The notes under the pieces are model-generated. The model saw nothing but the letters and a program-made list of their open reading frames with translations. It did not search any database and was not told where the DNA came from. The translations under genes were made by a program, and so were the position numbers. This document shows, piece by piece, positions 53,260 through 58,662 of a stretch of 64,000 bases of DNA. The stretch lies in contig URMS01000008.1 in assembly GCA_900548975.1 (NCBI GenBank), positions 55,623 through 119,622 of the forward strand. Direction: 5' to 3'. How positions within the stretch are numbered: the first letter of the stretch is position 1; the number at the start of each line of letters is the position of its first letter. Origin of the DNA: an uncultured Porphyromonadaceae bacterium (GTDB lineage: Bacteria; Bacteroidota; Bacteroidia; Bacteroidales; Muribaculaceae).

Positions 53260-53409
53260 ATGGAACAAAGATACTCTGCCTCCTTTGAAATAAAGGAAGT
53301 CACATCTGATAGTCTAACCGAATTTATAGATAAAGTAAACTCTATCTTATCTGAAGGAAAAGAAGTATCAAATATTGTGGCAATCGTTGTAACAACAAAA
53401 TTACTTTAA
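53260..53409 (+). CDS. 49-residue protein, plus-strand member of convergent pair 1
   Basis: A short frame 6 bases after the CotH gene: MEQRYSASFEIKEVTSDSLT and so on to IVAIVVTTKLL. It shows alternating hydrophobic residues in two strands around a helix. It resembles the middle of the 124-residue protein encoded at 53687 (shared Y-x-x-S start, TS-x-x-x-DE-like helix, closing ITLDVT-like strand). Its last 9 bases overlap, tail to tail, the minus-strand CCCE gene. Function unknown. Too short to be sure without homologues. Confidence 0.5.
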   Translation: MEQRYSASFEIKEVTSDSLTEFIDKVNSILSEGKEVSNIVAIVVTTKLL

Positions 53410-53625
53410 GCCTTTAAACGCACCTAAGATGTATTGATTTAAGGCTTTTTTCATGGCGTCGCTACATTTGGCAATACTATCCTTACGGAACTTTTCACAA
53501 CAACAGGATACTGTAAATCCCGATGCTGTAAAAGTAACTTTTGGATGCTCTCCATGCTCAGGACATTTTGTCCTTTCAATGTCGGATTTGATGCTACGTT
53601 CAATCGAGGAAGGTAATCTGCTCAT
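53401..53625 (-). CDS. 74-residue CCCE-motif protein, minus-strand member of pair 1
   Basis: A small cytoplasmic protein with a Cys cluster. Key positions are Lys20-Cys21, Pro28, Thr31, Cys41-Cys42-Cys43-Glu44, Phe46 and Cys54. The same positions, with one residue of offset, recur in the protein encoded at 53946-54176, so this is a paralogous family and not a chance frame. The cysteines could bind zinc. A TATCTTTG -7 box on the minus strand (53652-53645) sits 20 bases before the ATG. Function unknown. Confidence 0.65.
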   Translation of the reverse strand: MSRLPSSIERSIKSDIERTKCPEHGEHPKVTFTASGFTVSCCCEKFRKDSIAKCSDAMKKALNQYILGAFKGLK

Positions 53626-53644
53626 ATGGTTGTGAGTTTATTTA

Positions 53645-53676
53645 CAAAGATAATTATTTTTATTGAAATTATAATC
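53645..53676 (-). promoter_or_regulatory. Shared promoter element, copy 1
   Basis: Reads CAAAGATAATTATTTTTATT on the plus strand; the complement holds TATCTTTG driving the 53401-53625 gene. Similar elements occur at 54182, 56609, 57000 and 57439, always directly upstream of a minus-strand transcript of the island. Confidence 0.55.
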
Positions 53677-53686
53677 TAAAATAATT

Positions 53687-54061
53687 ATGAGTGTAGAAAT
53701 AACTTCTGCGGATTTGTCAATGTCTGGGTATAAAAATTTTGACGAGTTAAACAATGGGATAATTGAAGCCGCAAAAAATATTCCGGAAGGTTTTTGTGAC
53801 ATATCAGCAAATGTATATGTTACCTATCCGAGCGAAGATGAAGAATACGAATGTAGTGTACGGAATCTTATATCCATAAATACCTCCACAATTGATGAGG
53901 CAATATCCGAACTACAAAAACTATCTGTCGGAAACTATACAAGGATTACCTTAGACGTGACCTTGGAGAAAAGTTGTAACGGCCCGCAAGAATGCCATAC
54001 TTGTATCTACAGCAACGAGCCTCGACGTACTTATGGAAAGTCTCACAGCAACAATAAGTGA
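53687..54061 (+). CDS. 124-residue protein, plus-strand member of convergent pair 2
   Basis: MSVEITSADLSMSGYKNFDE begins a small acidic protein with helix (FDELNNGIIEAAKNI) and strands (CDISANVYVTYPSEDEEYEC, YTRITLDVTLEKS). The section from about residue 57 resembles the whole 49-residue protein at 53260. The last 27 or so residues (after SCNGPQECH) are antisense to the conserved part of the minus-strand partner, suggesting that the ancestral stop was lost and the frame now reads into the neighbour. Overlap with the partner is 116 bases. Function unknown. Confidence 0.55.
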   Translation: MSVEITSADLSMSGYKNFDELNNGIIEAAKNIPEGFCDISANVYVTYPSEDEEYECSVRNLISINTSTIDEAISELQKLSVGNYTRITLDVTLEKSCNGPQECHTCIYSNEPRRTYGKSHSNNK

Positions 54062-54176
54062 TTTTATACTCCATTCCATTTACGGTAATTCTGGGAGACT
54101 TATTGTAAATATGACATTTTTGGGACATTACGCGATACCAAATAAATTTTTTGAGAAGTAGTGACTGGTGGTTCAT
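53946..54176 (-). CDS. 76-residue CCCE-motif protein, minus-strand member of pair 2
   Basis: A paralogue of the protein at 53401-53625: Lys20-Cys21, Pro28, Thr31, Cys42-Cys43-Cys44-Glu45, Phe47 and Cys55 line up. The equal distance from the first Met to Lys-Cys in both supports the start at 54176, although the -7 box at 54189-54182 would make this message almost leaderless. Its C-terminus (GRYNFSPRSRLR) is basic and differs from the paralogue. Function unknown; metal binding is possible. Confidence 0.55.
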   Translation of the reverse strand: MNHQSLLLKKFIWYRVMSQKCHIYNKSPRITVNGMEYKITYCCCETFHKYVEARCCRYKYGILAGRYNFSPRSRLR

Positions 54177-54181
54177 ACTGA

Positions 54182-54210
54182 CAAAGATAGTTATTCCCTT
54201 TGAAGTAACC
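54182..54210 (-). promoter_or_regulatory. Shared promoter element, copy 2
   Basis: CAAAGATAGTTATTCCC on the plus strand; the complement carries TATCTTTG for the CCCE gene at 53946-54176. Confidence 0.5.
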
Positions 54211-54250
54211 TTGATTATTGCAATAAAAATATCCTAAGATTTTATTGTTC

Positions 54251-55197
54251 AGGTATTTGGATATGTCGCCGATTTTTACTAACTTTAAGTAAAATTCGGT
54301 GATATATGAGCGAAAAATACAATCTTTTCTACTTCTTCAAACAGTTCCCCGATGAAGATGCTTGTCGAAAATATCTTGAGAAACGCAGGTGGAATAATAA
54401 CCCGATTTGTCCGCATTGCAGTAACGCACAAAAGATATATCGCTATAAAAATGGCAAAACATTCAAATGCGCACATTGTCACAGGCAGTTTAAGGTTACG
54501 ACAGGCACCATATTCGAGAACTCAAACATACCATTACAGAAATGGTTTCTTACATTCTATCTGATTGCGCTTTCAAAGAAAGGTATCAGCTCCGTTGAAT
54601 TGTCAAAAACAATAGGAGTAACACAAAAGACCGCATGGTATCTTTTGCACAAGATACGATTTATGCTGGAACATCGTAATTCCGATAATCAATTACGCGG
54701 AATAGTTGAAGTTGATGAAACCTATGTAGGTGGTAAGAAGAAAGGGAAACGTGGTAGAGGTTCTGAAAACAAAACTCCTGTATTTGGGGCAATACAACGC
54801 AGAGGCCGTTTATCAATAACTCCCGTTGAGAATACAAAAAGAAAAACATTAGAGCCGATTATTCATAAACGAATAAAAGGCGGTACTCATATAGTGAGCG
54901 ATGAATGGTGGGCGTACACAAAACTTGATACAGACTATGAACATAGCGTAGTCAAACATAAAATCAAGGAATATGTGCGTGGCAATGTCCATACAAATAC
55001 TATTGAGGGTGCATGGTCACATTTGAAAAGGTCAATGATGGGAACTTACCATAGACCGAGTAAAAAGCACCTTGATAAGTATTGTGCGGAATACGAGTTT
55101 ACATATAACACCCGAAAGAAATCGCCATTAGTTAAATTCAATCAAATAATAGACAAAAACCTAATCCGTGTCGGGTATTCAGATATAACCGGCACCT
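54251..55197 (+). mobile_element. IS1595-family insertion sequence (approximate ends)
   Basis: The left end AGGTATTTGGATATGTC (54251-54267) and the complement of the right end, AGGTGCCGGTTATATC (55197-55182), are alike at both their edges with one gap, as imperfect terminal inverted repeats. No 8-base target duplication was found, so the ends are tentative or the copy is old. Confidence 0.4.
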
Positions 55198-55199
55198 AA
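54306..55199 (+). CDS. IS1595-family (ISXO2-like) transposase
   Basis: 297 residues, apparently intact. An N-terminal zinc ribbon (NPICPHCSNAQKIYRYKNGK, FKCAHCHRQFKVTTGT) is followed by the ISXO2 DDE domain: first Asp in RGIVEVDETYVGGKKKGKRG, second in GGTHIVSDEWWAYTKL, then the NTIEGAWSHLKRSMMGTYHR region with the third acidic position in family style, and CAEYEFTYNTRK. It moves the surrounding element. Its stop codon lies at the right terminal repeat. Confidence 0.93.
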   Translation: MSEKYNLFYFFKQFPDEDACRKYLEKRRWNNNPICPHCSNAQKIYRYKNGKTFKCAHCHRQFKVTTGTIFENSNIPLQKWFLTFYLIALSKKGISSVELSKTIGVTQKTAWYLLHKIRFMLEHRNSDNQLRGIVEVDETYVGGKKKGKRGRGSENKTPVFGAIQRRGRLSITPVENTKRKTLEPIIHKRIKGGTHIVSDEWWAYTKLDTDYEHSVVKHKIKEYVRGNVHTNTIEGAWSHLKRSMMGTYHRPSKKHLDKYCAEYEFTYNTRKKSPLVKFNQIIDKNLIRVGYSDITGT

Positions 55200-55213
55200 A
55201 ATCATTTACATTT

Positions 55214-55570
55214 ATGGAAATAGTTTCAGTGAAACTTGTGGTGTTCCGACATCCGGAACCTGCGAGGTGGGACACCTATGCAAGTTACTGTCCGGCGACG
55301 CATAATTATTGTGCAAGAGGCAAGACGGTTACTGAGGTGATTGCATACTTTGAAAAAATGCTAATCAGAGAACTGGAAAACCGTATGTTCTTTGTCAATT
55401 TCAAAAATTGGGGTTGGGAAGTGAGTGATAATTCAGCAAAACCACCTATCTTTGCAGACGAATATCTGATTTCTGAAACGGAACGGATGTTTGAAGTTGA
55501 GATAAAAGACCCATTAATAATCACAGTAAATGTCGAACTTCCCAAACCAAGAAAGACAATCGGAGTATGA
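55214..55570 (+). CDS. HicB-like antitoxin candidate
   Basis: 118 residues. WDTYASYCPATHNYCARGKT followed by VTEVIAYFEKMLIRELENRM has the HicB core layout: a strand pair ending in a short loop with Gly-Lys-Thr, then a helix that begins with a Thr-x-x-Glu pattern. Instead of a ribbon-helix-helix DNA-binding tail there is an extra strand region (FEVEIKDPLIITVNVELP). It overlaps the HicA-like gene by 41 bases. The order antitoxin-toxin is inverted compared with classical hicAB, which is known for some loci. The assignment rests mostly on the downstream partner. Confidence 0.5.
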   Translation: MEIVSVKLVVFRHPEPARWDTYASYCPATHNYCARGKTVTEVIAYFEKMLIRELENRMFFVNFKNWGWEVSDNSAKPPIFADEYLISETERMFEVEIKDPLIITVNVELPKPRKTIGV

Positions 55571-55829
55571 ACGCGATATTCTTATAGATTTTTTAATGTC
55601 TAAAGGATTTCTCGGTAATATGAGAATGACTTCTTCCCATATTGAGCTATCCAACGATAAAGCATTTGTAAAGATTCCTAACATTGAAATTCTCCCCAAA
55701 ACAATAATAAAAGATGTTCTCCAAAATGCGGGGTTAAGTTTCTCCGAATTTGAAGAACATCTACAATGTATTGAAAATTTCAAGTCAATGATTGACCTTG
55801 GAATTGCTTCAAAGACTAAAAGAGATTAA
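55530..55829 (+). CDS. HicA-like mRNA interferase toxin candidate
   Basis: 99 residues. The HicA double-stranded RNA-binding-like core is visible: YERDILIDFLMSKGFLGN for helix 1, MTSSHIELSNDKAFVKIPN with the catalytic-type His in SSH, and the closing helix LPKTIIKDVLQNAGLSFSEF, a very good match to the usual LKxGTLxxILKQAGLSxEEF. It is longer than the typical about 60-80 residues at both ends. HicA cleaves mRNA when HicB is lost. It ends one base before the convergent secreted-protein gene ends. Confidence 0.6.
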   Translation: MSNFPNQERQSEYERDILIDFLMSKGFLGNMRMTSSHIELSNDKAFVKIPNIEILPKTIIKDVLQNAGLSFSEFEEHLQCIENFKSMIDLGIASKTKRD

Positions 55830-56360
55830 TTATTTGGTACGGTAAATAGCTATCTCGAACTCGTTAGCATATCTACTACTATTGGCGACATCAAGATATA
55901 TTTTACCGTTCTTTGTTGTCTTACAATATTGGACAACATCAGTATCATATACATCAGGAATGATTTTACCTGTATTAGACCGGATATTTACATTTTTACC
56001 TTTACCGACTTTTTCATAGCCATAATCCAACGCTTTCTTGACAAAGTTTTTGGCATCTTCACCAAACAAACGGAGTGTCATTTGAGTTATTACACCTTTT
56101 TCATTGGCTTCCATTCCTACAAAGCAGGTTCCGAAATCGTAAAAGAAAGTCAAGTCAAGAATCTGCGTTGGAGTTACAACCAATTCTTTTTCAATAGCCG
56201 CTATTGTAAAGAATGAAGCCCCTATCCAATTTGTGTAGTATTCGGGAGTAAGTAATGCAGCGCGTTTTTCCTCAGCACTTGTAGGAACTTGCGCCATTGT
56301 TGTTAGTGCCAACACCGCAAATAAGACGGTAAGGACTAAATGTTTGAGTTTTGTTTCCAT
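55830..56360 (-). CDS. Small secreted protein of unknown function behind a structured leader
   Basis: 176 residues with a cleavable signal peptide (LKHLVLTVLFAVLALTTMAQ). The mature part has alternating strands and one helix (TQILDLTFFYDFGTCFVGME, GEDAKNFVKKALDYGYEKVG, NGKIYLDVANSSRYANEFEI). No family was recognised. The ATG at 56360 lies inside the right arm of a perfect 10-bp hairpin, and about 240 bases of predicted structured RNA separate it from the promoter. This indicates control at translation. It is convergent with the HicA-like gene with no gap. Confidence 0.7.
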   Translation of the reverse strand: METKLKHLVLTVLFAVLALTTMAQVPTSAEEKRAALLTPEYYTNWIGASFFTIAAIEKELVVTPTQILDLTFFYDFGTCFVGMEANEKGVITQMTLRLFGEDAKNFVKKALDYGYEKVGKGKNVNIRSNTGKIIPDVYDTDVVQYCKTTKNGKIYLDVANSSRYANEFEIAIYRTK

Positions 56361-56602
56361 TTTACATTATTTAGTTAGACAATGTTCTGTAAAATGGCAA
56401 CGATACATACGAAGAACGTAGAACCGAAGCCCAACGTCGTCGTGGCCTACCACAGCCAACTTTCCCATGAGCACGGTTCTACGTTATGCGCGTAGACATA
56501 CCTCGCCCATTGGGAAAGTTATCAGTAAGCCTTATCTTATATCAAGGTGGTAGTTCGACGACGATTAGGCTATATGTCACAAAAGAACGTAAGCATTCTT
56601 TT
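56361..56602 (-). ncRNA. Structured leader RNA with predicted pseudoknot and start-codon hairpin
   Basis: Read on the minus strand from the promoter at 56609-56640. A first hairpin CAAAAGAA/TTCTTTTG lies near 56597-56575. The core has nested helices: 56556-56571 with 56428-56442 (14 pairs with one bulge and one mismatch), GTGGTAG/CTACCAC (56547-56553 with 56447-56453), and AACTTTCCCA/TGGGAAAGTT (56458-56467 with 56511-56520, perfect). A perfect 12-bp pair AACGTAGAACCG (56415-56426) with CGGTTCTACGTT (56474-56485) crosses these helices, which defines a pseudoknot. Last, CCATTTTACA/TGTAAAATGG (56357-56366 with 56388-56397) encloses the start codon of the secreted protein. No known riboswitch class was recognised. 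Confidence 0.65.
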
Positions 56603-56608
56603 GCGATG

Positions 56609-56640
56609 CAAAGTTAGTTATTTTTAATCAGATAATCAAG
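56609..56640 (-). promoter_or_regulatory. Promoter of the structured leader (shared element, copy 3)
   Basis: On the minus strand TTG (56639-56637), 20 bases, TAACTTTG (56616-56609). The spacer has the same AT pattern as the other island promoters. Confidence 0.65.
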
Positions 56641-56646
56641 TTTAAA

Positions 56647-56817
56647 ATGAAAGCAATCATTGAAAAGAAAATTGAGTATCAACCTAATTTTAAAGGTATG
56701 ACAACTCTTAGTGACAATTTATCCGAGTTTCGGACAATCGCCACTACGGTATATTTTATCGGTATTCCAATATATTACGCGGTAAGGAAAATTGCTAAAG
56801 AGCAATCCAAACCCTAA
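56647..56817 (+). CDS. 56-residue MKAIIE protein, pair 3 plus strand
   Basis: MKAIIEKKIEYQPNFKGMTT starts a small protein with a hydrophobic stretch VYFIGIPIYYAVRK near the C-terminus. The protein at 57038 also starts MKAIIE and has TYFLGLPIAFKSKK in the same place, so this is a real paralogous pair. The last 23 bases overlap the minus-strand partner. Possibly membrane-associated. Function unknown. Confidence 0.6.
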   Translation: MKAIIEKKIEYQPNFKGMTTLSDNLSEFRTIATTVYFIGIPIYYAVRKIAKEQSKP

Positions 56818-56974
56818 AATAGCGTTTATCTAGATTGTCTGAGTAGCAGAATGTCTGTGTGACTTTATTAAAGTAGACTACTTTTATGTAGTCGGGACTC
56901 GTTTCACAGACTGTGAATTTTTGCGTTTCATCAGATTTCAGATAAACTACGTCTCCAATTTTTATTTCATTCAT
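56795..56974 (-). CDS. 59-residue GDVV (DUF2158/YodC-like) protein, pair 3 minus strand
   Basis: The frame from 56974 reads MNEIKIGDVVYLKSDETQKF, then TVCE, IKVVYFNKV and a basic tail. The pattern GDVVxLKS followed by xxFTV and a later VxxFN is that of small DUF2158/KOW-like proteins. The protein at 57228-57413 is a clear paralogue (EIKTGDVVCL, FLVES, IRVLYFNEV). It overlaps the plus-strand gene by 23 bases. Function unknown. Confidence 0.65.
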   Translation of the reverse strand: MNEIKIGDVVYLKSDETQKFTVCETSPDYIKVVYFNKVTQTFCYSDNLDKRYFRVWIAL

Positions 56975-56999
56975 AATTTGTGGGATTTAATTTGGAGTG

Positions 57000-57031
57000 T
57001 AAAGTTAGTTATTTCTAATAAGATAATCAAC
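57000..57031 (-). promoter_or_regulatory. Shared promoter element, copy 4
   Basis: Plus strand TAAAGTTAGTTATTTCTAAT then AGATAATCAAC. The complement has TAACTTTA in the -7 position, one base off the consensus, 26 bases before the GDVV gene at 56974. Confidence 0.5.
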
Positions 57032-57037
57032 TGTGAA

Positions 57038-57235
57038 ATGAAAGCAATCATTGAAACAATTGTTAGATACGTAGCGTGTGGTGAGGACTACATAGACGTA
57101 CAGACAACAACTTATTTTCTTGGACTTCCTATCGCGTTCAAATCTAAGAAATACGTTCCGCCAATAGAAGACAAGGAAATGGCGGCAACCTATAAAATGT
57201 ATAAGGAACGTGTTATTTCAACGTATTTCAAATAG
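57038..57235 (+). CDS. 65-residue MKAIIE protein, pair 4 plus strand
   Basis: From the ATG at 57038 the protein reads MKAIIETIVRYVACGEDYID, with TTYFLGLPIAFKSKKYVPP and a charged helix at the end. An ATG upstream in the same frame is ignored because the paralogue at 56647 starts at the same MKAIIE. It overlaps the minus-strand partner tail to tail by 8 bases. Function unknown. Confidence 0.6.
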   Translation: MKAIIETIVRYVACGEDYIDVQTTTYFLGLPIAFKSKKYVPPIEDKEMAATYKMYKERVISTYFK

Positions 57236-57413
57236 ATTTTTGAACTACGGACAAGTACTGGGGTTCTATATCAGCACTGGTTATTCTTCCAAGAACTTCG
57301 TTAAAATATAGGACCCTAATCTTTCCGTCTATCAAAATGTCGGATTCTACCAGAAATCTTTTGTCCTCGTCAAATATGAGACAAACTACATCGCCTGTCT
57401 TTATCTCTTCCAT
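57228..57413 (-). CDS. 61-residue GDVV (DUF2158/YodC-like) protein, pair 4 minus strand
   Basis: MEEIKTGDVVCLIFDEDKRF opens the protein, then LVESD, GKIRVLYFNEVLGRITSADI. A paralogue of the protein at 56795-56974, with the same GDVV start and VLYFN middle. The 26-base leader also resembles that of the paralogue. Function unknown. Confidence 0.65.
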   Translation of the reverse strand: MEEIKTGDVVCLIFDEDKRFLVESDILIDGKIRVLYFNEVLGRITSADIEPQYLSVVQKSI

Positions 57414-57438
57414 AATAATGTAGGATTAAAATCGGGCG

Positions 57439-57469
57439 TAAAGTTAGTTATTTTTAATGGGATAACCAT
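57439..57469 (-). promoter_or_regulatory. Shared promoter element, copy 5
   Basis: Plus strand TAAAGTTAGTTATTTTTAAT then GGGATAACCAT, nearly identical to copies 3 and 4 over the first 20 bases. It drives the GDVV gene at 57228-57413. Confidence 0.5.
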
Positions 57470-57477
57470 TCTGTTGA

Positions 57478-57509
57478 TTTGGAAAACTCATTCTAAAATC
57501 TTATCTTTG
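57478..57509 (+). promoter_or_regulatory. Promoter of the 164-residue lipoprotein gene
   Basis: TTTG (57478-57481), 20 bases, TATCTTTG (57502-57509): a full consensus match, 42 bases before the ATG. Confidence 0.8.
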
Positions 57510-57551
57510 GTGTAAATAGTATATAATTACGAAAGGTAATAATCAAGTAAT

Positions 57552-58046
57552 ATGAAACAGTTAATAATTCAACTCATAGCTATAACATTGGCCTCTGTTG
57601 TATCAAGTTCTTGCTCAAGCACGGAGGATGCAGTTATTCAAAATCCTTATATTTCAAATCTCGGAAATACCGGTTGTATATCACACTGGGATACCGACAA
57701 CGCCGAGAGTCGTAGTGAGGTCAATAAATGTTCGTTTGAAATGTTATTTGAGGGGCAGGTCACCAGATGCAAATTCACATCACTTGTGTATCCATGTGAT
57801 TATGAGCAAGTGAATGTCAAAGTCACATATACCGATGGGACAATGACGATAGTTGAGTATCCCTCCTCAGATACAGCAGATTGTCGCTGTGAAATCGACG
57901 CCAATTTTACCATTGAAAATATGCCTCAGAATATTTTTATTTTGAAAATTTATAATGGCGACACGAACGGCAATTACAATAAAACGACTCCAAAATATGA
58001 AGGAAGAATAAATCCGGCAGATGGGAAAATAAGGATCCTGTACTAA
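57552..58046 (+). CDS. Small lipoprotein of unknown function
   Basis: 164 residues with a lipoprotein signal (LASVVSSSCSSTED). The mature part is a beta-rich domain with several cysteines (NTGCISHW, NKCSFEML, TRCKFTSLVYPCDYEQ, ADCRCEID) that could form disulfides in the periplasm or at the surface. No family was recognised. It has its own consensus promoter. It is the last gene of the island before the MITE pair. Confidence 0.7.
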   Translation: MKQLIIQLIAITLASVVSSSCSSTEDAVIQNPYISNLGNTGCISHWDTDNAESRSEVNKCSFEMLFEGQVTRCKFTSLVYPCDYEQVNVKVTYTDGTMTIVEYPSSDTADCRCEIDANFTIENMPQNIFILKIYNGDTNGNYNKTTPKYEGRINPADGKIRILY

Positions 58047-58068
58047 TTAATTTGAGATTCTAATACTA

Positions 58069-58568
58069 AGAGAGTGTTTGAATTTAACTTTATGAAATCT
58101 ACAGAGATCTTTCCTGCCTGTAAGCTTTCATTCAGTCATTATGGAGCCCCATAATTCCTTCATTCAATCTCAAAACATTCTCGGAAATCTTCTCTAAGAG
58201 GTTGTTTAATAACATATGTGAATTCACAGGCCAAAAAGTCAGAGATGGATTTATAACTGAGTTGAAGGAGCATAGCGGTGGCTATGTGACTGAAACGAAG
58301 AGATAAAGACACTCTGAATTTTTGGAGGCGAAGCCTTTGTTTTCATAATATGGGGCTTATTAGAAATGTGTGAATGAGGCCGTTTTTTAACATTAGTACC
58401 GTCTTGGTGTCTTTTTGTTAACTTGCCCGTCGCTCATCGGTCACATAGCAACAGCTATGCACCCTCTTAGCAATCTGCAATTTAAGCAAAAATCCACCAA
58501 CCTGTGGATTCACATATGTTATTAAACAACCTCTAAATCTTAACATAAGTCAATTTCAAACACTCTCT
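58069..58568. mobile_element. Outer MITE-like element with 14-bp terminal inverted repeats
   Basis: AGAGAGTGTTTGAA (58069-58082) is repeated inverted as TTCAAACACTCTCT (58555-58568), and similarity continues for several more bases inward. There is no coding frame inside. It is interrupted by the inner element at 58197-58534. Nothing coding is present between 58047 and 58662. Confidence 0.7.
58197..58534. mobile_element. Inner MITE nested in the outer one, 34-bp inverted repeats
   Basis: The 34 bases at 58197-58230 (AGAGGTTGTTTAATAACATA, TGTGAATTCACAGG) recur inverted at 58501-58534 with one difference. Similarity of the arms continues inward (GCATAGC, GGCTATGTGAC and their complements), so the whole unit can fold on itself. 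No protein is encoded. Confidence 0.8.
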
Positions 58569-58662
58569 AAATTATATCCAGTTTCTATTGGCATTGCCAA
58601 CTGGTTACAATATGTGACCGGTTCCTTGTCCGGTGTATTATGTTGATGATGTAGCTCCGGGT

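Noticed and set aside
54243..55205. An 8-base target duplication around the IS1595 copy
   Set aside because: The flanks (ATTGTTCA and TAAAATCA) do not match, so the exact ends are left open.
56415..56485. The 12-bp inverted repeat as a retron ncRNA, an integron attC site or a type III antitoxin RNA
   Set aside because: No reverse transcriptase or integrase is nearby, the attC core sequences are absent, and there are no tandem RNA repeats. The promoter and start-codon hairpin favour a leader.
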